DNA of 64,000 nt from Alangreenwoodia sp964438605 (GTDB taxonomy: Bacteria; Bacillota; Clostridia; Peptostreptococcales; Anaerovoracaceae). A model generated the notes under the pieces. It saw only the letters and a list, made by a program, of their open reading frames with translations, was not told the origin of the DNA and did no database searches. Below are positions 17,198 to 27,046 of this stretch, in pieces. Location of the stretch: assembly GCA_964438605.1 (NCBI GenBank), contig CAYTKT010000003.1:26405-90404 (forward strand), written 5' to 3'. How positions within the stretch are numbered: the first letter of the stretch is position 1; the number at the start of each line of letters is the position of its first letter. Both the position numbers and the translations under genes were made by a program.

Positions 17198-17865
17198 AAT
17201 AAGACGGCCTTTTTAAATCTCTGCTCTGTGCAAGCAGCTTAAAAAAAAATTTTAAAGCGGTGGGGGACGCGGCGCCGTCTCCCGCCGCTGCAGATCATAA
17301 AGTGAAAACGAATAACGATGAAAAGAGTGGCTGAAAATGCGGCTGAGAATTCGGAAGCATGTAAGCGATTGTGATACGGCTGTTAATAATAAAACGATTG
17401 AAGACAAGGCTGCAAATATCAGAAGGAAAAGCGGCCGGGAATTGTCGGATGATTAAAGAAAAGAAGACTGGGAGTTTGCCTGGAAATGATTGCAGGCCGG
17501 TTCGGTAAAGAAAAGAACGTTACAGGACGGAGAAAAACGCGACACAAAGAAGCGCTCTGAAAACAGGCAGGGGCGTATCTGTGAACACAGTACGCAAAGA
17601 TGTGGGAAAAACAAACAGGGATAACTGGTGATTAAGCGCGGTTTTTTATCCGCGCTTGTAAGCTATTACCGGAAAGACTTGGATTCGATTATTTTTGATG
17701 AAAAAATTGGAGAAATTGTAGAAAGAACCTTGCACAAGTGCTCGATAAAAGCTAATCTACGGGAAACTGTTGACTAAAGTTTGAAACGATGAAACTTTAA
17801 ATCCCAAAAAGCAAATGGAAGCACGACACAATATTTCTGTATAATGAACGTAATCGGTGTAACTT
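17198..17865 (+). other. 668-base gap between secF and rel
   Basis: The gap is closed in all frames and holds no gene I can support. A 13-bp stem with two G-U pairs (17257-17288, GCGGTGGGGGACG / CGTCTCCCGCCGC) lies after an A9TTTTAAA tract; it lacks a T-run on the plus strand, so its role in ending secF transcription is uncertain. A perfect TATAAT at 17840-17845, 21 bases before the rel ATG, is a likely -10 box but has no good -35 partner. Confidence 0.5.
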
Positions 17866-20037
17866 ATGAATGAATTTTTAGACTATATAGCCTCCCTGAA
17901 TCCGAATTATGATTTAGAGGGAATCAAAAAAGCATATGAACTGGCGGAGAAAATGCACGCGGGCCAATTACGTAAGTCAGGTGAGCCGTACATTATCCAT
18001 CCGGTGGAGACGGCAAAGATTCTTGCCGAACTTGGGATGGATGAGCAGACCATCATTGCGGGCCTGCTTCACGATGTCGTGGAGGATACAGAATATACAG
18101 AAGAAGAAATGACGAAGGAGTTCGGCAGCGAAGTGACGCTTCTTGTGGATGGCGTTACGAAGCTCGGAAATCTCGTCTTTGAAACGAAGGAGGACGCTCA
18201 GGCGGAAAATCTCAGGAAGATGTTTCTCGCCATGTCGAAAGACATCAGGGTTCTCATTATAAAGCTGGCAGACCGGCTGCACAATATGCGGACGATCAAT
18301 TATATGTCGCCGGAAAAGATAAAGGAAAAATCGAAAGAAACACTTGAAATTTACGCGCCTCTTGCAAATCGTCTTGGTATGTTCAATATTAAGTTTGAAC
18401 TGGAGGATATTGCGCTGAAACAGCTTCAGCCGGAATTCTACAAAGAGCTTTCTGAACAGATCCATCAGCGCAAGGAGCAGCGAGAAGCATATATAAAGAA
18501 AATTATCGAGGAACTGACGGAAGCTCTCAACACGCTGAACATCCATTTCGAGGTGAAGGGGCGTTCAAAGCATTTTTACAGTATTTACAGGAAGATGCGC
18601 GATAAAAATAAGCAGCTCGATGAGATTTTTGATCTGACGGCCGTCCGTGTGCTGGTAGATACGGTAAAAGATTGTTACGCAGTTCTCGGTGTCGTTCATA
18701 CGATGTGGCGTCCTGTGCCGGGCCGGTTTAAGGATTATATCGCGATGCCGAAATCGAATATGTACCAGTCGCTTCATACGACGGTATTCGGCAAGGACGG
18801 CCATCCGTTCGAGATTCAGATCAGAACTTACGAGATGCATCAGATTGCGGAATACGGAATCGCGGCGCACTGGAAGTATAAGGAAGGTATTAAAACACAG
18901 AACTCTGAGGACGAGAAGCTTTCGTGGTTGCGCCAGACGCTTGAATGGAACAGGGATATCGACAATCCGAAGCAGTTTATGGAAACGATGAAGATGGATC
19001 TGTTTTCAAATCAGGTGTATGTGTTTACCCCGGTGGGCAAGGTTATTGAGCTGCCGGCCGGATCGACACCGATTGATTTTGCTTATAAAATTCATTCGGA
19101 CGTCGGAAATAAGTGCATCGGCGCAAAGATTAACGGAAAAATGGTTCCGATTGACCACGTTCTTGAAAACGGGAATATCGTCGAAATTATCACGTCGCCA
19201 AACAGCAAAGGGCCGAGCATTGACTGGCTGAAAATCGCAAAGAGCAGTCATGCGCGCAATAAGATCCGTCAATGGTTAAAAAAGGAAAACAAGAGTGAAA
19301 ATGTAGAAAAAGGTCGTTCCATGCTGGATCGCTATATCCGCAGGAAGGGTTACGAACCGCAGCAGATTATAAAGCCGCAGCGGCTTAACCGCGTCGCAAA
19401 GGAACTCAAATGTGCTTCGGCGGAGGATCTTTATTCATCGATCGGTTATGGCGGCACAATCTTGTCGAAGGTGCTCGATCTTCTCGTCAAGTTTTATGAA
19501 GAAGAAAAAAAGAACGAACAGAAAAAAAATGATATTCGGAATTTCGAGTCGAAATCTCAATCGCAAAAGCGCCAGAATGCGGATACGGGCGGCGTCAGGG
19601 TGAAGGGCGTTGACAATCTGTTGATTCGCTTTGCAAAGTGCTGTAATCCGGTGCCGGGAGATAAGATCGTAGGTTATATTACGAAGGGACGCGGTCTTTC
19701 GATTCATCGCGCTGACTGCAGTAATATCATGGCGCTGAGTGATGAAGAAAAGCAGCGGTTTATTGAGGTTGAGTGGGATGCTGACAGAGAGTTCAGTTCG
19801 TTTGAGACTGACATTTCTGTACTTGCTGAAGACAGAAAAGGGCTGTTTGCAAATATTTCAAAGATTTGTGAGGATATGGACGTTCATATTACGGGCGTCA
19901 TGGGTAAGAGCAACAGCGACAACACGGCGGGAATTACGATTACCGTTCAGATCTCGAATGTCAATCAGATTGCCCAACTGATCCGCAGACTTAGATCAAT
20001 CGAGGGCATGATTGAGGTGCACAGAGGCAATTTGTAG
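17866..20037 (+). CDS. rel: Bifunctional (p)ppGpp synthetase/hydrolase RelA/SpoT
   Basis: A 723-residue stringent-response enzyme. The HD hydrolase domain (residues ~20-200) retains HPVETA, LLHDVVEDTEYT and LADRLHNMRT, so (p)ppGpp hydrolysis is probably intact. The synthetase domain (~230-345) has GRSKHFYSIYRKM, FDLTAVRVLVDT and YKSLH-like MYQSLHTTVFG. TGS follows (VYVFTPVGKVIELPAGSTPIDFAYKIHSDVG), then a conserved-Cys region (FAKCCNPVPGDKIVGYITKGRGLSIHRADC) and a C-terminal ACT domain. Length and order match Gram-positive Rel. The start has no strong ribosome binding site. The downstream MBL gene starts 15 bases after the stop. Confidence 0.95.
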   Translation: MNEFLDYIASLNPNYDLEGIKKAYELAEKMHAGQLRKSGEPYIIHPVETAKILAELGMDEQTIIAGLLHDVVEDTEYTEEEMTKEFGSEVTLLVDGVTKLGNLVFETKEDAQAENLRKMFLAMSKDIRVLIIKLADRLHNMRTINYMSPEKIKEKSKETLEIYAPLANRLGMFNIKFELEDIALKQLQPEFYKELSEQIHQRKEQREAYIKKIIEELTEALNTLNIHFEVKGRSKHFYSIYRKMRDKNKQLDEIFDLTAVRVLVDTVKDCYAVLGVVHTMWRPVPGRFKDYIAMPKSNMYQSLHTTVFGKDGHPFEIQIRTYEMHQIAEYGIAAHWKYKEGIKTQNSEDEKLSWLRQTLEWNRDIDNPKQFMETMKMDLFSNQVYVFTPVGKVIELPAGSTPIDFAYKIHSDVGNKCIGAKINGKMVPIDHVLENGNIVEIITSPNSKGPSIDWLKIAKSSHARNKIRQWLKKENKSENVEKGRSMLDRYIRRKGYEPQQIIKPQRLNRVAKELKCASAEDLYSSIGYGGTILSKVLDLLVKFYEEEKKNEQKKNDIRNFESKSQSQKRQNADTGGVRVKGVDNLLIRFAKCCNPVPGDKIVGYITKGRGLSIHRADCSNIMALSDEEKQRFIEVEWDADREFSSFETDISVLAEDRKGLFANISKICEDMDVHITGVMGKSNSDNTAGITITVQISNVNQIAQLIRRLRSIEGMIEVHRGNL

Positions 20038-20051
20038 ACAGGGAGGAATAT

Positions 20052-20669
20052 ATGGATATTAAATTGTTTTATACGGGACCGATGCAGGTCAACACTTATC
20101 TCTGCGCAGATACGGAGACGAAGAAAGCGTTTGTCGTCGATCCGGGCGGTCCGAGCAAGCCGTTGGAAAATTATGTGAAATCTAACGGATATGTGGTGGA
20201 GTATATCGTTCTGACCCACGGCCATGGAGACCATATCTGCGGTGTTCCGTATTTTAAGTCGCTTTGGAAATGTCCGCTTGTCGGGCACAAGGACGATATT
20301 TATTTGTTTAACGATGCATCGGAAAATCTGTCGTATCAGTTTGTGAATCAGCGGATCGAGTTTATTCCTGATATCCTTGTCGAGGACGGCGATGTGTTAA
20401 AGGTCGGAAATATGGAGCTTAAAATTTTTCATACGCCGGGTCATACGCTGGGGGGAATCTGTATTCTCGTGGATAATGTGCTGTTTAGCGGAGACACGCT
20501 GTTTGCCCAGTCTATCGGACGGACCGATTTTAAGGGAGGCTCATACCCGCAGCTAAAGGAGTCGGTTTACTCAAAGCTGTTTGTGCTGCCGGATGATACG
20601 TTTGTGCTGCCGGGGCATATGGGGCAGACGAATATCGGGCAAGAAAAGAAGTATAATCCGTTTTTATAA
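20052..20669 (+). CDS. MBL-fold metallohydrolase (glyoxalase II-like)
   Basis: A 205-residue metallo-beta-lactamase-fold protein. Zinc ligands are visible in LTHGHGDHICG, FHTPGHTLGG, LFSGDTLF and VLPGHMG, giving the full HxHxDH / H / D / H set. It is close in size and motif order to the YcbL/YqgX subgroup of hydroxyacylglutathione hydrolase-like enzymes, which hydrolyse thioesters; the true substrate is unknown. It is translated directly after rel (GGGAGG seven bases before the ATG), a pairing common in Clostridia. Confidence 0.88.
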   Translation: MDIKLFYTGPMQVNTYLCADTETKKAFVVDPGGPSKPLENYVKSNGYVVEYIVLTHGHGDHICGVPYFKSLWKCPLVGHKDDIYLFNDASENLSYQFVNQRIEFIPDILVEDGDVLKVGNMELKIFHTPGHTLGGICILVDNVLFSGDTLFAQSIGRTDFKGGSYPQLKESVYSKLFVLPDDTFVLPGHMGQTNIGQEKKYNPFL

Positions 20670-20979
20670 GTTCCGTGGAGGAGTTGTCTGAAAAACGGCC
20701 TGCCTGAAGGGGTTAATCCGGCAGATCACTGTCGCTTGCGGCTCCAGTCCGATTTATGAGGTAAATCGGTGCAAATGCCGTGCAGCAATTTTTTGATGCT
20801 TGGCAAATGTCTGCCGGTTGAGTGGAACGAGGCTGAAATGGATTGTTTTTTGCACTCGGTCAGGATATGCGCGGCTCTCTGCCGGATAAGCGTTTGGAAA
20901 TAGCGACCGGAGTTGGAAGCGGGCGGAAACTGCGCGTTGTAGAAATGGAATCGCTGATGGCAGAGTGATATAGAGTTAT
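20670..20979 (+). repeat. Intergenic region with dispersed-repeat copy A
   Basis: No gene is seen. Between about 20720 and 20845 the sequence shares words in the same order with 30504-30676: GCAGA-N3-CTGTCGCTTGC, TGCAGCAATTT, AATGTC, TTGAGT, and AGGCTGAAAT-x-GA. The spacing between the first and second blocks differs, so this is an old, diverged repeat or structured element. Confidence 0.45.
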
Positions 20980-22383
20980 ATGTATAAATTACGCGTAAAA
21001 AACGAAAAACACAGGTACGTTCTGGAAGAACTTGTAAAGGAATTTCTGCGTCCCGGCGAGTATGAGGTCGTCATGGAAACGGATGGTCTGGACGCGAAAA
21101 CTGCAAATGATGAAACTGTTGGCAGCGAAAGAAGCCGGAGTGACCGTGCGGCGGAAAAGGAACTGCGAGATGCGGAGAAGCGCCGTGTTTTTGACGAACT
21201 GGCAGAACTGACGGGCTACAAGCCGGAGTGGGGAACGCTGACGGGCGTCCGGCCGGCCAAACTGGTCAACGAATTAATGGACGGCGGGCTTGACGAGACT
21301 CAGATCAGAAAGATTTTTAGCAGCAGATATTACGTTGATGATGAAAAGATTGATTTGCTGCTTGAAACGTGCAGGAATCAGAGGTTCATTACTTCTGTGC
21401 CGGCGGGGCGGACGATTGGGCTGTATCTCGGAATCCCTTTCTGTCCGACGAGATGTCTTTACTGTTCTTTTGCATCGAACCAGGCATCGGATGAAGCGAT
21501 GGAACGGTACCTTGGAGCGTTACTGACAGAAACAAAAGCAGTTGGAAGGCGCTTTTCCGCGCTTCATGTCAGACCGGAAAGTGTCTATGTGGGCGGCGGG
21601 ACGCCGACTTCGCTGAGCGCCGGATGTCTTTCGCGTCTGCTTTCAAAGACGGCGGAAAGTTTTAATCTGTCCGGTGTCAGGGAATTTTGTGTCGAAGCGG
21701 GACGGCCTGATACGATTACGGCGGAAAAGCTTGATGTAATGAAGCGCTTCGGTGTCGGGCGCATCAGCATCAATCCCCAGTCGATGAATGAGAGGACACT
21801 TGAACGGATCGGTCGTTCGCATCGCGTGAGTGATGTTTATAATGCGTTTGAAATGGCGCGTGCCAGTGGGATCAAAAGCGTGAATACGGATATTATTGCG
21901 GGACTGCCGGGCGAAGATTATGAGATGTTCATGAATACGCTGAATCGCGTTATGGAACTGAATCCTGACAATATTACGGTTCACACGCTGGCCGTCAAGC
22001 GAGCGTCCCGCCTGAAGGAACAGAACGAAAATTATCATTATGAAAATGCGGCGGGCGTGGGGCGGATGGTTTGTGACGCACGCCGGATTCTGGCGGAAAA
22101 CGGATATTTTCCATATTATATGTATCGTCAGAAACATATGGCGGGCAATTTTGAGAATGTGGCCTATGCGAAGCCGGGCAGCGAATCGGTTTATAATATC
22201 AGAATCATGGACGAGCATCAGAGTATCGCGGCTCTGGGCGCCGGCGGCATCAGCAAAGCCTGGTATCCTGAGAACAATCGGTTGGAACGTGTGCCAAACG
22301 TTACGAATTTTGAAATTTACATTCAGCGGATTGACGAGATGATCGAGCGTAAGGAAAAGGCGCTGTATAAGCCGTTTGAATGA
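20980..22383 (+). CDS. hemZ: Coproporphyrinogen dehydrogenase-like radical SAM protein HemZ
   Basis: A 467-residue HemN-family enzyme. An N-terminal ~140-residue domain is typical of HemZ, containing ELAELTGYKPEWGTLTGVRPAKL. The radical SAM core follows: LGIPFCPTRCLYCSFAS (C-x3-C-x2-C), VYVGGGTPTSLS, EAGRPDTIT, GVGRISINPQSMNERTLERIGR and DIIAGLPGE. HemZ proteins are annotated as oxygen-independent coproporphyrinogen III oxidases, but in Clostridia without a heme pathway their real substrate is unclear, and no other heme gene is in the window. The order MBL - hemZ - hisS - aspS is conserved in the class. Confidence 0.92.
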   Translation: MYKLRVKNEKHRYVLEELVKEFLRPGEYEVVMETDGLDAKTANDETVGSERSRSDRAAEKELRDAEKRRVFDELAELTGYKPEWGTLTGVRPAKLVNELMDGGLDETQIRKIFSSRYYVDDEKIDLLLETCRNQRFITSVPAGRTIGLYLGIPFCPTRCLYCSFASNQASDEAMERYLGALLTETKAVGRRFSALHVRPESVYVGGGTPTSLSAGCLSRLLSKTAESFNLSGVREFCVEAGRPDTITAEKLDVMKRFGVGRISINPQSMNERTLERIGRSHRVSDVYNAFEMARASGIKSVNTDIIAGLPGEDYEMFMNTLNRVMELNPDNITVHTLAVKRASRLKEQNENYHYENAAGVGRMVCDARRILAENGYFPYYMYRQKHMAGNFENVAYAKPGSESVYNIRIMDEHQSIAALGAGGISKAWYPENNRLERVPNVTNFEIYIQRIDEMIERKEKALYKPFE

Positions 22384-22561
22384 TTTTTTTCCGGTGCAGA
22401 CGGACTGAACTTAAAATCCGTCGGCGGAAATGTGTTGATAAAATGCGGACCGCGGAGTGTGTTTTTAAGACGGGAAAGCCATGCGGAGCAGAGACGGGAA
22501 ATATTTTTGCTTGGAAAATGAGATATGCAGTGTGCGTTTATCATAGTAAGGAGGATCGAAT

Positions 22562-23848
22562 ATGCTTACGAAAGCTCCGAAGGGAACGAAAGATATTCTT
22601 CCGGGACAATCCATAAAATGGCAGTATGTGGAGAATACCTTCCGCGATATCTGCCGCAGTTACGGGATCGAGGAGATCCGAACTCCGGTGTTTGAGCATA
22701 CGGAGTTGTTTCAGCGCGGCGTCGGCGATACGACGGATATTGTGCAAAAGGAAATGTATATATTTGAAGACCACGCAGGCAGAAGTATTGCACTGAAACC
22801 GGAGGGTACGGCGGGTGTCGTCCGTTCTTATATCGAGAACAAGGTTTATGCCGATACGAGGCCGGCGAAGTTGTGTTATGTCATTCCGTGTTTTCGTTAT
22901 GAGAAGCCTCAGGCTGGAAGGCTGCGTGAATTTCATCAGCTTGGCGTCGAGTATTTTGGTGCGGAAAGCATGATGGCCGATGCGGAAGTCATTTCGCTGG
23001 CCATGGATTTTTTTGAGAAGCTTGGCGTCGGTGAGCTGGAACTGAGGATTAACAGCATCGGCTGCCCTGAGTGCAGGACCGTTTACCGCAAGGCGCTCCA
23101 GGATTTCCTGAGCGGAAGCTATGAAGAACTCTGCGATACGTGCAAGACGAGGTTTGACAGAAATCCGATGCGGATTCTCGACTGTAAAAATCCGCACTGC
23201 AACGAGTTGTCTCAGGGAGCGCCGGTGATGATCGATTATCTGTGCGACGAGTGTCGCGAAGCGTTTGAGGAACTGAAGCAGAATCTCAGCGCCCTTGGTA
23301 TCGATTATACGGTAGATACGGGGATTGTCAGAGGTCTTGACTATTATACGAAGACGGCTTTTGAAATCGTTACGAAGACAATCGGCGCTCAGGGAACAGT
23401 CTGCGGCGGCGGCAGGTATGATAATCTTGTTGAAGAACTGGGCGGCCCGAAGACGCCGGGCATCGGCTTTGGCCTTGGCATTGAGCGGCTGCTGATCGTG
23501 ATGGAAGCGACAGGCGCATATCTTCCGGACATAGAAGGAGCGGATCTGTTTGTGGCTTTTGTCGGCGGCGAAGCGAAGATGTTTGCGCAAAAGCTGGTCC
23601 GCGATCTCAGAAAGCAGGGATATAAGGCGTTGCTTGACGTGGCTTCGCGCAATATTAAGGGGCAGTTTAAGTACGCTGACAGGATGAATGCGCGTTTTAC
23701 GGCTGTCATCGGCGAGGATGAGATTGCAAATAATACGATTACGCTTAAAGATATGGCGACTTTCGAGCAGAAGCAGATCGCGTTTGAAGAACTGATGGAA
23801 GAACTCGATAAGAAAAGAAAGGAGCAGGCGGCTGGTGCGGAAAGATAG
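22562..23848 (+). CDS. hisS: Histidyl-tRNA synthetase
   Basis: A 428-residue class II synthetase: APKGTKDILPGQS at the N terminus, motif 1 in the EEIRTPVFEHTELFQRGVG region, motif 2 FRYEKPQAGRLREFHQLGVE, the histidine-specific RGLDYYTKTAFE and GGGRYDNL, and motif 3 PGIGFGLGIERLL. The C-terminal ~95 residues form the anticodon-binding domain (VAFVGGEAKMFAQKLVRDLRKQGY). TAAGGAGG lies before the ATG. No T-box leader was seen in the 178-base upstream gap. Confidence 0.96.
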   Translation: MLTKAPKGTKDILPGQSIKWQYVENTFRDICRSYGIEEIRTPVFEHTELFQRGVGDTTDIVQKEMYIFEDHAGRSIALKPEGTAGVVRSYIENKVYADTRPAKLCYVIPCFRYEKPQAGRLREFHQLGVEYFGAESMMADAEVISLAMDFFEKLGVGELELRINSIGCPECRTVYRKALQDFLSGSYEELCDTCKTRFDRNPMRILDCKNPHCNELSQGAPVMIDYLCDECREAFEELKQNLSALGIDYTVDTGIVRGLDYYTKTAFEIVTKTIGAQGTVCGGGRYDNLVEELGGPKTPGIGFGLGIERLLIVMEATGAYLPDIEGADLFVAFVGGEAKMFAQKLVRDLRKQGYKALLDVASRNIKGQFKYADRMNARFTAVIGEDEIANNTITLKDMATFEQKQIAFEELMEELDKKRKEQAAGAER

Positions 23849-23928
23849 ATCGTAACTATCAGGCAATGAACTTGAGAATAGTTTTTATATCTTGAAATTC
23901 AAAATAAAAGGATGATGCGGCTGGCGTG

Positions 23929-23995
23929 CCGGAGCGAAAATCAGGACAGAAAACCGGAGCGAAAACTGATGCATGGCCGAAAAACCGGAGCAAAG
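23929..23995 (+). repeat. Short direct repeats before aspS
   Basis: CCGGAGCGAAAA occurs at 23929 and 23954, with a third degenerate copy (CCGGAGCAAAG) at 23985. No palindrome or promoter context gives it a function. Confidence 0.5.
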
Positions 23996-24142
23996 AACGG
24001 TACGCGGCAGCTGATTATGCCGGAATGGAGCCGGCGTATGGGGATATGACTGTCGTTTTGAGGCTTCACATCAGGATAAAAGCCGGTGAAGGCGGCTGGC
24101 GGCATCATGGAGGATCGGAATGATCCAGGAGAGACAGGAAAA

Positions 24143-25921
24143 ATGAGAAACGTCTGGAAAAGAACGAATATGTGCGGCACGCTGAGACTCAGCGATGTGG
24201 GCAGCAAGGTGGTATTAAACGGTTGGGTGAGCAAAAAAAGAAATCTGGGAGGATTGATTTTCTGTGATCTCAGGGATAGGAGCGGAATCGTTCAGATTGT
24301 GTTTACCGATACGGTTCCCAAGGAAATTTTTGATGCGGCGGACAGTTTGAAAAGCGAATACGTGATCGGTGTGAAGGGGACTGTCGTCGAAAGAGAATCG
24401 AAAAATAAGGATCTGGATACGGGCGATATTGAGATTACAGTCAGTGATTTTAAGATATATTCAGAAGCGGAGACACCGCCAATTTATGTAAAGGACGACG
24501 ATAAAGTTGACGAAAATCTGAGGCTGAAGTACAGGTATCTCGATCTGAGAAAGCCGAAAATGCAGAGAAATCTGCAAATCAGACACCAGGCTGCCATCTG
24601 CGCGAGAAATTTCTTCGATAAGGAAGGCTTTATCGAGGTGGAGACACCGACGCTGATTAAACCGACGCCGGAAGGAGCGCGCGATTATCTGATTCCAAGC
24701 CGCGTCAACCGGGGGCATTTTTATGCGCTGCCTCAGTCGCCGCAGATGTTTAAGCAGATTTTGATGGCATCGGGGGCTGACAGGTATTATCAGATCGCCA
24801 GATGTTACCGCGATGAGGATTTAAGAGCCGACAGGCAGCCGGAATTTACGCAGATTGATATGGAGCTCTCCTTTGTGGAGCAGGATGATATTATCGAAAT
24901 TCAGGAGCGTTTTTTGAAAACGCTGTTCCAAGAAGTTCTCGATGTGGACGTGCAGATTCCGTTTCCGCGGCTTACTTATGATGAAGCGATGAGCAGGTAC
25001 GGCAGCGATAAGCCGGATACGCGCTTCGGTTTTGAACTGAAGGATCTGGGTGACATTGTAGCGGGATGCGGTTTTCAAGTGTTTACGGGAGCACTTGAAA
25101 GCGGCGGCATCGTAAATGCGGTTAATATCAGCGGGGGTGCGGACAAGTTCAGCCGCAAAGAGATTGACAAGCTGCAGGAGGCCGTCAAGTCTTACGGCGC
25201 TAAAGGGCTGGCGTGGATGAAGGTCACGGAGGAGGGCGTCACATCGCCGATTTCCAAGTTTTTCGATGAGGAAACGACGCAGGCGATTCTCGGCCGGATG
25301 GAGGCACAGCCCGGCGATCTGCTGCTTTTTGCAGCTGATAAAAAGAAGGTTGTCTGGGACTCTCTGGGATTTTTGCGCCGTGAGATTGCGGGCAGGCTGG
25401 GAATGCTTGACGACAGACAGTTTAATTTTCTGTGGGTGACTGATTTTCCACTGTTTGAGTATAGTGAGGAGGACGGCCGGTATTATGCGATGCATCACCC
25501 GTTTACGCATCCGGCTGACGAGGATATCGAGCGGCTTGAGTCTGATCCGGGAAGCGTCAGGGCAAAGGCGTATGACATTGTCCTTAACGGTGTCGAGGTA
25601 GGTGGCGGCAGTATCCGTATCCACGAGCGCGATTTACAGAAGCGGATGTTCCATGCGCTGGGGCTGTCAGATGAGGAGGTTTCAGAAAAGTTCGGCTTCC
25701 TGCTGGAAGCTTTCAAATATGGCGCGCCGCCTCATGGCGGGCTGGCTTACGGTTTTGACCGTCTCGTCATGCTGATGTTGGGCGAATCGAGTATCCGTGA
25801 GGTTATTGCGTTCCCGAAGAATCAGAACGCACAGTGTTTGATGTCGGAGGCGCCGGGGACGATTGCGCTAAAGCAGCTTGAGGAATTGTCGATTCGGGTT
25901 GTTGAAGAACCGAAGGAGTAG
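24143..25921 (+). CDS. aspS: Aspartyl-tRNA synthetase
   Basis: A 592-residue bacterial-type AspRS. The N-terminal OB-fold anticodon domain (TNMCGTLRLSDVGSKVVLNGWV) is followed by class II motif 1, motif 2 (YQIARCYRDEDLRADRQPEFTQIDMELSF), the bacterial GAD insertion domain (~290-420), MHHPFTHP, and motif 3 (GGLAYGFDRLVMLM). The ATG at 24143 is chosen over the in-frame ATG at 24086 because it gives the family's normal N terminus and has AGGA upstream; the earlier start adds 19 residues without similarity. Whether the enzyme is discriminating or also charges tRNA-Asn cannot be judged; no gatCAB genes are in the window. Confidence 0.95.
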   Translation: MRNVWKRTNMCGTLRLSDVGSKVVLNGWVSKKRNLGGLIFCDLRDRSGIVQIVFTDTVPKEIFDAADSLKSEYVIGVKGTVVERESKNKDLDTGDIEITVSDFKIYSEAETPPIYVKDDDKVDENLRLKYRYLDLRKPKMQRNLQIRHQAAICARNFFDKEGFIEVETPTLIKPTPEGARDYLIPSRVNRGHFYALPQSPQMFKQILMASGADRYYQIARCYRDEDLRADRQPEFTQIDMELSFVEQDDIIEIQERFLKTLFQEVLDVDVQIPFPRLTYDEAMSRYGSDKPDTRFGFELKDLGDIVAGCGFQVFTGALESGGIVNAVNISGGADKFSRKEIDKLQEAVKSYGAKGLAWMKVTEEGVTSPISKFFDEETTQAILGRMEAQPGDLLLFAADKKKVVWDSLGFLRREIAGRLGMLDDRQFNFLWVTDFPLFEYSEEDGRYYAMHHPFTHPADEDIERLESDPGSVRAKAYDIVLNGVEVGGGSIRIHERDLQKRMFHALGLSDEEVSEKFGFLLEAFKYGAPPHGGLAYGFDRLVMLMLGESSIREVIAFPKNQNAQCLMSEAPGTIALKQLEELSIRVVEEPKE

Positions 25922-26299
25922 ACGGCTGATCTGACCGGTTTAAATAATGTCCGGCGGAATGTCCGGTAGGCTGTGCCGTTTATATGAGCGGCAATCTGGC
26001 GAAGCAAGCGGCCGCACGTAGGAAAGAGCCGCAAGGAGAATGTCGCAATGCGCCCGGATGAGCGGCAATCCGGCGAAGCGGGCGGAGAATACTCTTCTTT
26101 TCCGGGTGGAGAGACAAGCCGTTAGAGCAGAATAGACGACAGCGGGACAAAGAGAGAATGGCATTTCCCGCCGGCATGACGGTGACGGCCCATCTGTGCG
26201 GGATGCGGGTGTTTTTTATGAAAGGATCAGGCGCGGATTGAAACGAATAAAAAAGAAAGGAAATGAAACGACGAAAAAAATCAGGAACAGGAGAGCGGT
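25922..26299 (+). other. 378-base gap with a 28-base direct repeat and a weak terminator
   Basis: Two near-identical 28-base copies (ATGAGCGGCAATCTGGCGAA... and ATGAGCGGCAATCCGGCGAA...) start at 25984 and 26058. A possible weak terminator (CCCATC / GATGCGGG with a 2-base bulge, then TTTTTT) lies at 26190-26218. No gene is seen. Confidence 0.5.
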
Positions 26300-26905
26300 A
26301 TGAATAGGAAGATCGGAATATTCGGCGGCACTTTTGATCCGATCCATCACGGACATCTGATTCTGGCGGAAAATATCAGGCAGGAGGCAGAGCTTGACAA
26401 AGTACTTCTGATGCCGGCCCATGCGTCTCCTTTCAAACTGAACAAGAAAATCGTGCCGGGGGAGGACAGATTTCAGATGGTCAGTCTGGCGGTCGAAAAA
26501 AACGATTTTCTTGAGGCATCAGATTTTGAGTGCGCCAGCGACAGGATTTCTTTTACGATCGACACGATGAAACTGCTGGAAAAAGTTTATCCGCAGGATC
26601 AACTCTGTTTTATCACCGGTGCAGATTCGATTCTTGATATCGAGCTTTGGAAAGGCGCGGAAGAACTGCTCAGGCGTTATTCGTTTCTGGTAGGCGGCCG
26701 GCCGGGGTACAGGGACGCAGAGCTTCTCGATTTTGCGGAATATCTACATAGCACTTACGGCACGGATATTAGAATCATTGATATTCCCAAAGCGGATATT
26801 TCGTCAACGGAAATCAGGCGGCGCAGCCGCAGCGGACAGAGTATCCGCTATCTGACGCCGGACAGTGTCGTAGATTACATCGAGAAAAAGGGATTATACC
26901 GGTAG
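26300..26905 (+). CDS. nadD: Nicotinate-nucleotide adenylyltransferase
   Basis: A 201-residue nucleotidyltransferase that adenylates nicotinate mononucleotide to make deamido-NAD. Visible motifs are [20 protein letters not shown] (nucleotide-binding GGTFDPxHxGH), [23 protein letters not shown] and the C-terminal [14 protein letters not shown] precedes the ATG. It opens the conserved block nadD - yqeK/rsfS - leuS. Confidence 0.95.
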   Translation: MNRKIGIFGGTFDPIHHGHLILAENIRQEAELDKVLLMPAHASPFKLNKKIVPGEDRFQMVSLAVEKNDFLEASDFECASDRISFTIDTMKLLEKVYPQDQLCFITGADSILDIELWKGAEELLRRYSFLVGGRPGYRDAELLDFAEYLHSTYGTDIRIIDIPKADISSTEIRRRSRSGQSIRYLTPDSVVDYIEKKGLYR

Positions 26906-27046
26906 ATGAGGGCGGAAATACTGGCTATCCGGCCGGTATCATGATAAAATGTATACAATAAGATAGAAATTAAGGAGCAAAGTGTATATTTTGTCGTTGA
27001 TGTCTGAACTCGCGGCGGAATGTATGCGGGAAGTGACGGGTAAATT

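Noticed and set aside
17257..17288. Strong plus-strand terminator for secF
   Set aside because: The stem is good, but no T-run follows on the plus strand; the A/T tract lies before it, so it is listed only as a hairpin.
22541..23866. 441-codon open frame on the minus strand opposite hisS
   Set aside because: It mirrors the hisS gene, has no ribosome binding site, and its product is rich in R, L and H without motifs; it is a shadow of biased codon use.
22384..24142. T-box leaders before hisS and aspS
   Set aside because: I found no T-box sequence (TGG-AACC-GCG type) or antiterminator arrangement in either upstream gap.
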